Positions 50,543 to 59,770 of a stretch of DNA of 64,000 nt are shown here, piece by piece (the stretch's first letter is position 1; each line of letters begins with the position of its first letter). The position numbers were made by a program, and so were the translations under genes. The stretch is from an uncultured bacterium (GTDB taxonomy: Bacteria; Verrucomicrobiota; Kiritimatiellia; RFP12; UBA1067): assembly GCA_902764415.1 (NCBI GenBank), contig CACWVU010000007.1:1-64000 (forward strand), written 5' to 3'. Below the pieces are notes generated by a model. The model had not been told where the DNA came from. It searched no databases and saw nothing but the letters and a program-made list of their open reading frames with translations.

Positions 50543-52792
50543 ATGAGCAACATCGTTACGTGTGAATACTGTCATGGAACAGGTTCGGCTACATGCAAGG
50601 CATGTGGCGGAATAGGCAAAGTTGACTGCCCTGACTGCGATGGAAGCGGCAAAGCATACCACATTTGCCCTGAATGCAATGAAGGACAAGTCCCGGACCC
50701 GCGAGCCATGGATGATGACGAAACCATGACATGTCCGACTTGCCATGGCGAATACAAAAAAGAGATTGGTGCCTGCAAGACCTGCAAGGGTACGGGCAAG
50801 GTGGAGTGCCAGCCATGTCATGGAAGTGGCAAGGTTGAATGCCAGGCGTGTAATGCCACGGGGAAGTTTGATGTTGATAAGATTGTGAGGGCAGCGATTG
50901 TATCGGATTGGTATGATGTAGAGACGGACAGGAAAGTCATGAAGCATGCGGTGTCTGACGAAGATATCACGATGTTGAAGTCTGCGGCGGAGCAGGGGCA
51001 TGGCGGTTCGTGCTACGTGCTTGGCGTACTCAAAGGCGGCAATTGCATTGCCTATGCGGAGGATGGAGATTCATATTTCGCGAAGGGGGCGCAAGCAGGC
51101 GATGCAGATTGCCTTTACGCTCATGCATTTGTTTTATTGCATAAAGGACATCCTGAACAGAAAGAAGCGATAGAGTGCCTTGAACGCTCTGCCAAAAAGG
51201 GGAATGTCCATGCCCTTGTTGACCTTACGCTGCATTTGCTTGGCAAGATGGATGAATCGGGCATTGTGTCTGAAGACGAGAAGGCACTGCAGTATTGCGA
51301 CCGCTTGTCTAACGTAAAAGCTGCAGATGGGTTGAGCCAGCATTTGGTTGAAAAGGCAAACGCAATCGGAAAGTGTTTGCCCAAGATTGCCAAGAATGAT
51401 GTTGCGGCAATGTTTGAGTTTGGGTCGATATGTGATACGTTATACAAGACAACAGGCAGCAAGCAGGACAAGACTCTTGCCGAAACTTATTTAGCGAGTG
51501 CGGCGAAGAAAGGGAATGCTGATGCCGTCAGGCAACTTGCGGAGCACAATAGTAAGGACAACCTGTCAGGCTCTATAGAGATACTTGACAAAGCGGCGAA
51601 AGGCGGAGACAAGAAGGCGGCAGAACGCCTGCAGAGCATTATGGAGGGATGTCTTTCAGGAATCCGAGGTAAGGGGATTGCCGGAGATGAGACCTCGGCG
51701 AAGTTTGAAGAGCTGAAAAACTGCGCTAAAGCAGGAGTTGTCGCCGTAATGAAATTTCTTATAGCTTCGTACAAGAGCGGAAGAATATATGAAGGGCCGG
51801 CACCTTGCGACATCCCAAGCTTTGGACTTGGTGACCCAAAAACGATGCGGACATACGACTGGGAGTCGGTGGCATATTGGACGGAAATGGCTGCGAAAGC
51901 TGGCGATGGAAATTCGATGCTAGATTATTCCTTAATTTGTCGTGATGGGAAAGGCCGCGATAAAGATATCAATGCGGCTTTTGCATATACGTGTGAAGGG
52001 TTTCTGAAAGGCGGATTAAGGCGCAGAGCATTGCGGTTGCTTGCTGAGTTTTATAGATGCACCTACTTTTCCATGCCTGACAGTCAAAAGGTCTCAGAAC
52101 TATTGACTCGTTCTGGGAGCGCAGGTTACTTGCCTGCTATTGTTGCAATGGGGGTTCGTTACTGTAAAGGGAAAGGAGTTAAAAAAGATTTGAGCGAGGC
52201 AAAACGCCTATTTGAGATTGCGGCAGATAACGGCTCTAAGGATGCTAAAGAAGAACTCAAAAACATCCCGAAGTCTGTGAAAACCGGCACAAAACAGATC
52301 TGCGGCATTACGAGCAAGTTTATCAAGGACAAAGATCCACTTCCTGCCTATGTCTTAAGCGACTACGAGAAGGCAAAAACCGGAAAGCTATGGTCGGCAA
52401 AACTTGAGAAACAAATCAAGGAGAAAAACAAAGCAAGAAATGCTAAGCTGAAGGAACCTAAAAAACGTTGGTTGTTTGTGGCACTCGGAATCGTTGGCGG
52501 GGTGTTGGGACTCCACTTTCTGTATGTGAAGCGAATGTTCTGGTTCTGGACGTACTGGATTGTGGCGACGTTGGGCGTCTTGCAAATTGAAGTTGAAGCA
52601 TTTAGAAATCTGCTTGCGTATGCTTCGCCTACGGTAGCCAAAATACCTATATTTGCTACTGCTGCCGTTCTGATTCTTATTGGCAGTATTTGCCTGATGA
52701 AGAAGGATGGCAAAGGTCGTACGATGAAAGATTTTCGCAAGCGCAAGCCAGTTGATCTTTTGGACTGGGCCAATAAAATCCGACAAAATTAA
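50543..52792 (+). CDS. zinc-ribbon, Sel1-repeat and TM2-type membrane protein
   Basis: A 749-residue protein in three zones. Residues 1-110 carry repeated CxxCxGxG-type zinc knuckles as in the DnaJ cysteine-rich domain (CEYCHGTGSATC, CPDCDGSG, CKTCKGTGKVEC, CQACNATG). Residues about 145-590 are Sel1/TPR-like helical repeats (AAEQGHGGSCYVLGVL, KKGNADAVRQLAE, LFEIAADNGSKDAKEEL). The end has a TM2-like pair of helices (IVGGVLGLHFLYVKRMFWFW, about 653) and a last helix. No J-domain is present. A membrane-tethered scaffold that binds unfolded or partner proteins is likely; its partners are unknown. Confidence 0.75.
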   Translation: MSNIVTCEYCHGTGSATCKACGGIGKVDCPDCDGSGKAYHICPECNEGQVPDPRAMDDDETMTCPTCHGEYKKEIGACKTCKGTGKVECQPCHGSGKVECQACNATGKFDVDKIVRAAIVSDWYDVETDRKVMKHAVSDEDITMLKSAAEQGHGGSCYVLGVLKGGNCIAYAEDGDSYFAKGAQAGDADCLYAHAFVLLHKGHPEQKEAIECLERSAKKGNVHALVDLTLHLLGKMDESGIVSEDEKALQYCDRLSNVKAADGLSQHLVEKANAIGKCLPKIAKNDVAAMFEFGSICDTLYKTTGSKQDKTLAETYLASAAKKGNADAVRQLAEHNSKDNLSGSIEILDKAAKGGDKKAAERLQSIMEGCLSGIRGKGIAGDETSAKFEELKNCAKAGVVAVMKFLIASYKSGRIYEGPAPCDIPSFGLGDPKTMRTYDWESVAYWTEMAAKAGDGNSMLDYSLICRDGKGRDKDINAAFAYTCEGFLKGGLRRRALRLLAEFYRCTYFSMPDSQKVSELLTRSGSAGYLPAIVAMGVRYCKGKGVKKDLSEAKRLFEIAADNGSKDAKEELKNIPKSVKTGTKQICGITSKFIKDKDPLPAYVLSDYEKAKTGKLWSAKLEKQIKEKNKARNAKLKEPKKRWLFVALGIVGGVLGLHFLYVKRMFWFWTYWIVATLGVLQIEVEAFRNLLAYASPTVAKIPIFATAAVLILIGSICLMKKDGKGRTMKDFRKRKPVDLLDWANKIRQN

Positions 52793-52857
52793 TGATCGTT
52801 TGGAACGGGCCAAAAAAATTAAAAGCTGACCAATAAAAAACAGAAAGGAAAAACACA

Positions 52858-53673
52858 ATGAAAAGCATACTGATAGTATTCGGCGCAATCGCAATTGCGG
52901 TTGTTGCATATTTCGCAATCGCTCCGCGTGAACAGCGCGAGGCGATGCTCGACAAGGTGGCTGTGCTGGGCGATTCGTCTGGCGGAGAAAAAACGCCGCG
53001 GATTGTCAGGGAGCAGCAGCGCAAGGAGCGCATCAGGCAGGATAACTCATGGACACCCGAAAACAGGACGCGTCATCCTATTGAATACTGTCAGGCTCAG
53101 CTTGAGGAAATTCAAAGATATTCTAACGAGCTGGAGGCACGTGCGCATGAGAAGGGTTGTGCAATAGCTGCAGTGAAGCGAGAAGTCGACAACATGGAAG
53201 CCATGTCTAAAGCGTATGATAAGTTTCTTACAGAAGCGGTGGTTAAGTATGAAGAGTGCGAAACAGCCAATTCATGGCCAGCAACGGCAGGTGGGTTTCT
53301 GCTTTCTAGGGAGAAAATGCAGGACAAGATGATAGATGCTGCGCAGAAAATTGCAGAAAATAAGTTGCGCATGGTGAGTAAAAAGAACCAGATTGTGTAT
53401 CTTGAGAAGACTTTGAAAGCAACTCAGGATGAGCAGAAACGCGTTGGCAAGATTCGCGAACATATCCAGAACACAATCAGCGACCAGCGAATTAAAAAAG
53501 TCATAGATGGAGACAATAGCATCGTAGCGGCACTTAATGAGATTGAAGACGCTGTTGGCAGATTGGGCGTGTCTTATGACGATCCTCCGATAGAGAACAT
53601 TGTCCAGCCGGATGACAAAACGACACGTGAGGAGTTGTTTAAGAAAATTATGGCAGAATATACCAAGAGGTAA
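52858..53673 (+). CDS. membrane-anchored coiled-coil protein
   Basis: A 271-residue protein with an N-terminal helix (ILIVFGAIAIAVVAYFAIAP, residues 4-23), followed by a long charged region with heptad-like coiled coil (about 75-200). There is no cleavage site, so it stays in the inner membrane. The C-terminus (about 215-271) is acidic. AGAAAGGAAAAACACA precedes the ATG. It lies 65 bases behind the zinc-ribbon protein. No family is recognised. Confidence 0.6.
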   Translation: MKSILIVFGAIAIAVVAYFAIAPREQREAMLDKVAVLGDSSGGEKTPRIVREQQRKERIRQDNSWTPENRTRHPIEYCQAQLEEIQRYSNELEARAHEKGCAIAAVKREVDNMEAMSKAYDKFLTEAVVKYEECETANSWPATAGGFLLSREKMQDKMIDAAQKIAENKLRMVSKKNQIVYLEKTLKATQDEQKRVGKIREHIQNTISDQRIKKVIDGDNSIVAALNEIEDAVGRLGVSYDDPPIENIVQPDDKTTREELFKKIMAEYTKR

Positions 53674-53676
53674 ACG

Positions 53677-54312
53677 ATGCTTGTACTCGTCTTGCTTGTT
53701 GGTGCAGTTGTAATATACATGTTTGGGGATGATATCTCAAAATTTATAGAAACACTCTCCGAATTTCCAGAAACACATCGTAAAGGTTGTGGTACGGGGT
53801 GCTTGGCAGTTGTTCTAACTGGAGTCGCTTTTGTTTATTTTGCGCATGTGATGTCCGAGAAAGAAAAGAAGGCCGAGAAAGCAAGAGTTGTCGCCGAGGA
53901 GAAGCAAAAACACGAAGCCGAGGTTAGGCGAAGCGAGATGAAAATAGAGAAAATCAAAGCGTTTGCTCTTAAGGAGATGCCTAGTGCTTGGAGGACATAC
54001 CAATCAATCCAAAGTGAGATTGACGTACAAAATGGCAAGATAGATGACTTATCGAACTCGCTTCGGTCGTTTGACAGGAATCCTGAGAGAGATGAGGATT
54101 TCTTGCGTATTCGCGGACTTCGCGACACCATGGTTCAGACCCGTGACACATTATGGAAGAGGTTGGAGGATGCGTATTTGGCGGCGAAGAAATTCGAAGC
54201 GGCACCAACAAGCAGAAATAATGAGGAACTCCTGAAGAAGGCACTTGAGGAGGGGATTTCCGAAGCAGATACAGCGGCGAAGACATTCAAGGAAATGAGG
54301 TTGGAGAAATGA
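53677..54312 (+). CDS. two-helix membrane coiled-coil protein, paralogue of the next
   Basis: A 211-residue protein. Two membrane helices at about residues 2-15 and 41-60 are followed by a charged coiled coil. The segment ALKEMPSAWRTYQSIQSEI, FDRNPERDEDFL and EDAYLAAKKFEAAP recur in the next protein as AIKESPEVWRIIQTMRAEI, FDRNPAADEGY and EEAYIAYKKFEASP. So the two share a domain of about 120 residues. It overlaps the next gene by four bases (ATGA). Function is unknown. Confidence 0.65.
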   Translation: MLVLVLLVGAVVIYMFGDDISKFIETLSEFPETHRKGCGTGCLAVVLTGVAFVYFAHVMSEKEKKAEKARVVAEEKQKHEAEVRRSEMKIEKIKAFALKEMPSAWRTYQSIQSEIDVQNGKIDDLSNSLRSFDRNPERDEDFLRIRGLRDTMVQTRDTLWKRLEDAYLAAKKFEAAPTSRNNEELLKKALEEGISEADTAAKTFKEMRLEK

Positions 54313-54839
54313 GTGGTGATAGGGTCACAATATTGATGGTAAGTGTTTGTTTGGTTCTTGCTGGATGCGTTGTGCCGCCTTCGCATCCTTCTGTCCCGAT
54401 AGCTAGTCCTACAGTTGCAGAACGCAAAGTATTGCCGTCATCGCACCACAAGAAACGCACGGAGGCGCAGATTCGGATACTGCAGGACTTCGCAATAAAG
54501 GAGTCGCCAGAGGTATGGCGGATCATCCAGACTATGCGCGCCGAAATATCAACCAATGGTGCGAAACTAAAACAATTGCGAAACGAACTTCTGGAGTTTG
54601 ACAGAAACCCTGCTGCGGATGAGGGTTATAAGTCGCTTGAGAATGGCTTGAGGGAATTTAGCCACGCTTATGATGCTCTTTTAGATAGTTTGGAAGAGGC
54701 TTATATTGCGTATAAGAAATTTGAGGCGTCGCCAAGTCACAAGGGCTATCAAGACGTTATGAAGCACGCCATAGAGAATGGCATTCAAGAGGCCACTATG
54801 GCGACGGAGCGTTATAAGACGATGTCTCGGCAAAAGTAA
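54309..54839 (+). CDS. lipoprotein carrying the same coiled-coil domain
   Basis: A 176-residue lipoprotein: signal MVSVCLVLAGC with lipobox LAGC (Cys about residue 20), a short linker, then the coiled-coil domain shared with the upstream protein (see its motifs). The same domain is thus presented on the inner membrane in one gene and on a lipid anchor in the next. Translation is coupled by ATGA. A bridging or envelope-sensing role is conceivable but not shown. Confidence 0.7.
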   Translation: MSGDRVTILMVSVCLVLAGCVVPPSHPSVPIASPTVAERKVLPSSHHKKRTEAQIRILQDFAIKESPEVWRIIQTMRAEISTNGAKLKQLRNELLEFDRNPAADEGYKSLENGLREFSHAYDALLDSLEEAYIAYKKFEASPSHKGYQDVMKHAIENGIQEATMATERYKTMSRQK

Positions 54840-54872
54840 ACAACAACACTACACAAAGCAAAGGAAGAGACA

Positions 54873-55559
54873 ATGAAAAACAACGCACACTGTGGTAGTG
54901 AGTTTCCGGGAATGAACGAGTTCTCCGGCGTCAAGATAAACGCGGACGAGGTTCGCGCTGTCGTGAAGAAGTTCGAACGACAGATGAAATCGGGAAGGGT
55001 GTTCTTCCCTGAAGATGCGCCATTCGCGATGAAGTGCGAGACGCTGCTGAATAACGCGGCTTCCGAAGTTGACTGGCTTTCCGTGTCAGAAAGGTCGTTC
55101 TCGGCAACAGACAAGGTGCTTTATTCAAAGGACGATCTGCCAAAGGTGGTGTCTGTCGGTGAAAGTGACATCATTGCATTGATAGACAATACAAAGAAAG
55201 GCTTGTTTGGTAATCTGGCGAAGAAAGCATGCGCAGAAGGCTCTATTATAACAACGAAAGGGGCGCTGGCGTATCGTTTAAGAGAGGGCAAACTAGTGAA
55301 TGGGTTTGCAACATGGCGGACAATTGCAGTCTCGTGCGATGGTGGTAATGGTTGGCTTTTCAAGCCTAAGAGTAAGCCGACATCGGTTAATAGAGAGTTT
55401 CCTTGTGGTTGGTATATTGTCATGCCTTTCTATAATTTTCCTGAGAAAAAGCGAGAGCGGAGTGTGGATGAGCTAGGAAGGCATTTATGGCTGATTGCAC
55501 GTGGCAAGGGTGCTAATTTTGACTACGACGATTGGGCGCCGGAGGCGGCTGACGAATAA
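54873..55559 (+). CDS. unrecognised protein with PH-like segment, paralogue 1
   Basis: A 228-residue soluble protein. The N-terminal 90 residues are helical. The middle contains KGLFGNLAKKACAEGSIITT, KGALAYRLREGK and FATWRTIAVSC, a pattern of strands reminiscent of bacterial PH-like domains. The next gene has the same layout (FKLFG, GILFTKKGVVALN, GFISWEAYQF), so they are diverged paralogues. The C-terminus is acidic. GGAAGAGACA precedes the ATG. A PH-like fold is only a suggestion from pattern. Confidence 0.55.
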   Translation: MKNNAHCGSEFPGMNEFSGVKINADEVRAVVKKFERQMKSGRVFFPEDAPFAMKCETLLNNAASEVDWLSVSERSFSATDKVLYSKDDLPKVVSVGESDIIALIDNTKKGLFGNLAKKACAEGSIITTKGALAYRLREGKLVNGFATWRTIAVSCDGGNGWLFKPKSKPTSVNREFPCGWYIVMPFYNFPEKKRERSVDELGRHLWLIARGKGANFDYDDWAPEAADE

Positions 55560-55580
55560 ATCAAAGAAAAGGAGGAAACA

Positions 55581-56195
55581 ATGATTAATGTCGAAGGTAT
55601 TGCCAAGGTCTTGTCGGACTTCAAGGCAACCCACGCAAAAAATTCGCGCGTTGTTATGAGCGATGCACCAGAAATGGACGAGTTGTTCAGAAATTTTCGC
55701 ACCTCGGCGAGAGCGTGTTTTAACGATCCGCAGGATGCGTCTGACGCGTTCAGCGTCATGGACAACACGCATTTGGCGAAAGACGATGAGTTGAAGCGCG
55801 TTGCAATAAACCGTGCTGACGTGCTTATGCTTCTTGACGACGCCGATTCCAAGGGTTTTAAATTGTTCGGCAAACACAATGAAAAACCGGGGCAGTACGG
55901 CATCCTTTTTACGAAGAAAGGAGTTGTCGCCCTCAATCGTTCAGGTGATGCGCCCGGAAGAATGTGTGGCTTCATTTCGTGGGAGGCATACCAGTTCTGC
56001 CGGGCGTTACTTGTTGATCAGCGCCAAAGCGAGCGATTCGACTACGAGACCGACGCATATCCCGGAAAGTTTGTTTTCATGTGCTACGATTGTGGTCTTG
56101 AATCAGACGAACTATATGAGAACGTGACGAAGAAGATAGAGAAACTCCTTGGTTGCAACAATGACTGGGTGGATATTGTGAAGGCATGGAAGTGA
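55581..56195 (+). CDS. unrecognised protein with PH-like segment, paralogue 2
   Basis: A 204-residue relative of the preceding gene. It has a helical start (VLSDFKATHAKNSRVVMSDAP, in part) and the shared middle GQYGILFTKKGVVALNRSGD followed by FISWEAYQFC. It lacks the other's glycine-tryptophan insert. AAGGAGG gives a strong ribosome site. No signal peptide or membrane helix. Function unknown. Confidence 0.55.
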   Translation: MINVEGIAKVLSDFKATHAKNSRVVMSDAPEMDELFRNFRTSARACFNDPQDASDAFSVMDNTHLAKDDELKRVAINRADVLMLLDDADSKGFKLFGKHNEKPGQYGILFTKKGVVALNRSGDAPGRMCGFISWEAYQFCRALLVDQRQSERFDYETDAYPGKFVFMCYDCGLESDELYENVTKKIEKLLGCNNDWVDIVKAWK

Positions 56196-56240
56196 GTTTC
56201 ATGCCTATATTGTGGTGGCGGCTGTAATAGGACAAATTCA

Positions 56241-56543
56241 ATGTACGCCGTCACCCTATATGGCCGCGATGTCGTTGTGCGTAGTCGCTTCTGGTTCGGG
56301 CCGTTCCACAGCCTGATGTATGGGGTATGCGATGCCTCGGCTGGGGAACCGTGCACCCCGATTGCCGTGTTTGGTTGTGTCGATGATGTTTGGAAGTACA
56401 TTGTGGCCGAGGGACACCGCGTAAGAAATTGGAAGTCTTGGCTTTTAACAACTATAGAAGAGTGTCGCGAGTGTCGCGAGATGAACGAACAGCTCGCCAG
56501 TTGGGCGGAGTCGGGCGAAAACCTTCAATTCAAGGATGTATAG
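56241..56543 (+). CDS. hypothetical 100-residue protein
   Basis: A 100-residue soluble protein with a beta-rich start (MYAVTLYGRDVVVRSRFWFG) and a helical end containing TIEECRECREMNEQL. The ribosome site is poor (ATAGGACAAATTCA). It overlaps no other gene and sits 45 bases after the previous one. Coding is plausible from codon use but not proven. Confidence 0.5.
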   Translation: MYAVTLYGRDVVVRSRFWFGPFHSLMYGVCDASAGEPCTPIAVFGCVDDVWKYIVAEGHRVRNWKSWLLTTIEECRECREMNEQLASWAESGENLQFKDV

Positions 56544-56549
56544 GCAGGA

Positions 56550-57308
56550 ATGATAGGTGAAATGGTGAAATACGCAATAATATCAGATATACATGCGAAT
56601 CCGCCTGCGCTTGAGAGGGTGCTCGCGGATGCGGAACGGTGCGGCGCGGAGAAAGTGGTCTGCGCCGGAGATGTGGTGGGGTATGGTCCCGATCCCGTGG
56701 GAGCAATAAGAATCCTGCGCGAGCGGGGGATCCCCACTGTGATGGGTAACCATGATGCTGCCGTCTCTGGTTGGCACAACACGGACGGAATGATCGACAC
56801 CGCGCGGGAGGGCACGGAGCGCCACCGCCGCGAGTTGAGCGAATCGGACCTCGATTGGCTGCGTGCGCTTCCTGCCGTGTGTGAGTGCGACGGCTTCGCG
56901 GTCGCGCACGCGAACTTCGCCGCTCCGCTCGGCATGGACTACATCCACACCAGATTCGAAGCGCGCGATTCAATGACGTGCCGCGATGAACGGATGCTGT
57001 TCGTCGGACACACGCATGTTCCGGCGGTCTTTACGCTCGGATTCTTCTCCGACCCGTACTTCCCCGACTGCCGCCGCGAGGAGGACGAACGCGACTTCCG
57101 CATGAAGGATGGATGCCAGTACCTCGTGAATGTCGGCGCTGTCGGTTATCCGCGTGTGCGGCCATATTCAAACTACGTCCTCTTCGATCCGGAGAGTGGC
57201 GAGGTGCAGTTCCGCGAGGTCGATTTCGACTTCAGGGGCTACGCGGACGCGATGAGGGCAAAGTCGATTCCTGTTCCGCCTTGGGTGGAAGAACGGATAT
57301 ATTTCTAA
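56550..57308 (+). CDS. metallophosphoesterase (YfcE/MJ0936-like)
   Basis: A 252-residue calcineurin-like phosphoesterase, probably a cytoplasmic phosphodiesterase. The two-metal motifs are all present: ISDIHANPPAL (about residues 10-20), VCAGDVVGYGPD (about 37), MGNHD (about 66), VAHANF (about 116) and GHTHVPAVF (about 151). Length is slightly above the bare domain. GC content rises toward core values, unlike its neighbours, so this gene may have a separate history. Start is the ATG at 56550; one at 56562 is possible. Substrate is unknown. Confidence 0.85.
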   Translation: MIGEMVKYAIISDIHANPPALERVLADAERCGAEKVVCAGDVVGYGPDPVGAIRILRERGIPTVMGNHDAAVSGWHNTDGMIDTAREGTERHRRELSESDLDWLRALPAVCECDGFAVAHANFAAPLGMDYIHTRFEARDSMTCRDERMLFVGHTHVPAVFTLGFFSDPYFPDCRREEDERDFRMKDGCQYLVNVGAVGYPRVRPYSNYVLFDPESGEVQFREVDFDFRGYADAMRAKSIPVPPWVEERIYF

Positions 57309-57331
57309 GATTTCTGCAAGGATATCATCAT

Positions 57332-57796
57332 ATGAGAATTGTATCGGTCTATATGAGAATTGCATCAGCGTTGTTTCTCGCGGGGATTGCGCTGGCTTGT
57401 TCTGAAAAGAAGTATGAGATGTTCTCGCTCGAGGAGGCGAACAAGTGCCTTTTCGAAAGTGACAAGAAAGCTGTCTTTGAAGCAGTTGAGTGGATCAAGA
57501 AGGCCGAGACGGCCGAGGATGAGGAAACGTCAGCCGAATACTTCGGAAAGGCTTACGAGTTCATTTGGGAGTTGTATGCGGCGAGTCGCGATGACGATTC
57601 CATAACTGGTAGAAAGCGCTCGGCGGCGTTGGCCTGGGTGCTGATTGACTTCAGCTACAACCATGCCACCGGCTCGTGTGCGAAGTGGGTGGTGTATGCG
57701 CAGATGCTTGGGCTGTTGGAAGCGCATAAGATTATGGCCGACCCCCCGGAGAAACTGCGCGGATATCTGCTGTCCCCGGAAGAACAACGAAATTGA
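57332..57796 (+). CDS. small exported or lipid-anchored protein
   Basis: A 154-residue protein with an N-terminal signal (MRIASALFLAGIALAC, starting at the internal Met 8). The ALAC sequence could be a loose lipobox. The remainder is helical and Glu/Ala-rich (EAVEWIKKAETAEDEE, then EYFGKAYEFIWELY). AAGGA nine bases before the ATG at 57332 fits this start. The longer open frame upstream overlaps the phosphoesterase and is rejected. Function unknown. Confidence 0.6.
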   Translation: MRIVSVYMRIASALFLAGIALACSEKKYEMFSLEEANKCLFESDKKAVFEAVEWIKKAETAEDEETSAEYFGKAYEFIWELYAASRDDDSITGRKRSAALAWVLIDFSYNHATGSCAKWVVYAQMLGLLEAHKIMADPPEKLRGYLLSPEEQRN

Positions 57797-57823
57797 ACAC
57801 AAAACAAAAAAGGAAAAAAACCA

Positions 57824-59743
57824 ATGTTGAACAATGAGGAAAGTCAAACGGATTCCACTGGCGACCTGGTAGTCTACGATAGTGGAACGGTAGTGATTCC
57901 AGCAGGCGTTGACGAGATAGTCGAAGATGCTTTTGCCGATTGTGGTAAATTGGAGAGACTGTACATCAAGGAAGGTGTCGACATTGACTGTCTGCCGGGA
58001 CGTGTCGCTTGGGATTGCGTGAAGATTCCGCAGGCGCAGAGCAATGATTTCTTCGAGTCCGAGGAGACGTGGGATTTTGTAACGAACGGCTTCTTCTCTG
58101 GGACAGAAGTGCAACAGCCTGAGTTCTCTTTCAAGAAACGCGATGACGAGTGCGTCCGCTGGATGGAACTGAGGCCGCGTGAGTTTCAGTATATCTGCTC
58201 TCTGGCTTTTGAACTGTCGAGAGATGAGTGTGACGAGGTCGTCGGACGTTGGCTGTTCACACGGAGCCTCAAGAGCGGAAAACTTCTGCTTCAGCTTGCT
58301 TCGGCGTTTATGGAGGGTAGGGAAGTCGAGCAGGATATCCCGATGGCACTCAGATGCTGTGAGCAGGCATGTTGGTGTGCGGCCGGGAATGGGATATCGT
58401 TTACGGCGGGGGACGTCTTTCCAGGAATCGAAGTTGCTGCTGTCGACCAATTTGGAGACCGTGAAATATGTCCAGAATTGGTTGATTTGTATGAACGGGC
58501 CAACAGGCTTAAAGAAGAAGTGCTGACGCATTTCCAGCGGATAGATATCCGTATGTTTGAGCGGGTTGGTGAAGGAAATGACATAAGGTGCTATCGTCTT
58601 CGCGACCATGCGTTTGAGGGTCAGGATGATTTGAGGGATGTACTTCTGCCCGATGAACTGCGAGACAAGCAAGTTCGGATAGGGCAGCGTGCCTTCGCTG
58701 AATGTCCGAATCTGCGTAGTATAAGCGTGCAGGATGTGACAGACCGCTTCAGGCTTTCAAGATGCGTGGATTCTTTTGTGGGTTGCCATTCTCTTACGGA
58801 CAGAATCCAATATTCTCCAGATGGGACAACGCTGCTTTACGGTTTCAGGTTCGATCCGCCGCGTGGTGACGAACCCCCTAAGTTCATCGTTTGTAATCAC
58901 GTCCGCTCAATAGCGGATTTTGCTTTTCAGCATTTCTACGGCGGTGAGGGATGGCAGTTCCTATGGTATGGGATAGACGATTTGGATGTAAAAGATGTTG
59001 AAGCGCGGAAGGTTGGTGCGAGGGCGTTTGAAGGATGCAAGCATTTGTATTGGGTGTCGCTACGCGGACGCGAATTCGCATTGGGGGCGCGCGCCTTCTT
59101 GAATTGTACATGGCTGCATACGTGCGAGTTCGGTGTACTTCACGAGTCCGAAGAGGAAATACGGGGAATTGAGAGTCCTATTCCATATCTGGATGTTTCC
59201 GCGCAAAGCGTATTTGAAGGATGCGAGAACATGCTGCACATCAGTTCTATTACAAGTGCGCGCGGGTTTCTTGTTGTGAACAATAACACGGGCGGGGCTC
59301 AATTTGAGCGGTGCAGTCACTTGTATGATGTTCCGCCTATAATTGCCGCGCATATACCGCAATTCATGTTCGAGGGATGCGCAAATATTCATGAAGTAAA
59401 ATGTGTGGCCGTACACCCCGAAATATTGAAAGCAGTGATTTCTGGAAATCGTCCAGTAACAGCCTATGTTGAGGGGCCCTTTTGTATTGCAAACAGGGCA
59501 TTCGCAGGTTGCAATGCCTTGGAGCGATTCAAGTTTTGCCGGTTGAGGGTTTCACTGCGGAGAGGCGCGGAAGCGGAGGTTCAGTTGATCTATGACGATC
59601 CGAAACAAGTCTTGTTTGAACATGAGGCATTCCTGGATTGCAGTAATCTTAACAGGCACGAATCGTCATTCTCCGGCGCTTCGGTCGGCTCCGATCCAAC
59701 GGCATTTTCAGGCAGCCCGGGCTTTGAAGGATTTGTGGAATAA
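57824..59743 (+). CDS. BspA-like leucine-rich-repeat protein (LRR_5 type)
   Basis: A 639-residue protein with repeats of the LRR_5 type, which read x-I-G-x-x-A-F-x-x-C-x-x-L. Clear copies are IVEDAFADCGKLERLYI (residues about 32-48), IGQRAFAECPNLRSISV (about 286), VGARAFEGCKHLYWVSL (about 398), LGARAFLNCTWLHTCEF (about 421), and later SVFEGCENMLHI and NRAFAGCNALERF. No signal peptide is visible, although such proteins are often on the surface; here an intracellular or non-classical location is possible. Between repeats lies a non-repeat region (about 85-270). Possibly an adhesion or binding scaffold. Confidence 0.78.
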   Translation: MLNNEESQTDSTGDLVVYDSGTVVIPAGVDEIVEDAFADCGKLERLYIKEGVDIDCLPGRVAWDCVKIPQAQSNDFFESEETWDFVTNGFFSGTEVQQPEFSFKKRDDECVRWMELRPREFQYICSLAFELSRDECDEVVGRWLFTRSLKSGKLLLQLASAFMEGREVEQDIPMALRCCEQACWCAAGNGISFTAGDVFPGIEVAAVDQFGDREICPELVDLYERANRLKEEVLTHFQRIDIRMFERVGEGNDIRCYRLRDHAFEGQDDLRDVLLPDELRDKQVRIGQRAFAECPNLRSISVQDVTDRFRLSRCVDSFVGCHSLTDRIQYSPDGTTLLYGFRFDPPRGDEPPKFIVCNHVRSIADFAFQHFYGGEGWQFLWYGIDDLDVKDVEARKVGARAFEGCKHLYWVSLRGREFALGARAFLNCTWLHTCEFGVLHESEEEIRGIESPIPYLDVSAQSVFEGCENMLHISSITSARGFLVVNNNTGGAQFERCSHLYDVPPIIAAHIPQFMFEGCANIHEVKCVAVHPEILKAVISGNRPVTAYVEGPFCIANRAFAGCNALERFKFCRLRVSLRRGAEAEVQLIYDDPKQVLFEHEAFLDCSNLNRHESSFSGASVGSDPTAFSGSPGFEGFVE

Positions 59744-59770
59744 ATCAATTCCTGTGGAACAAAAGGGTCG

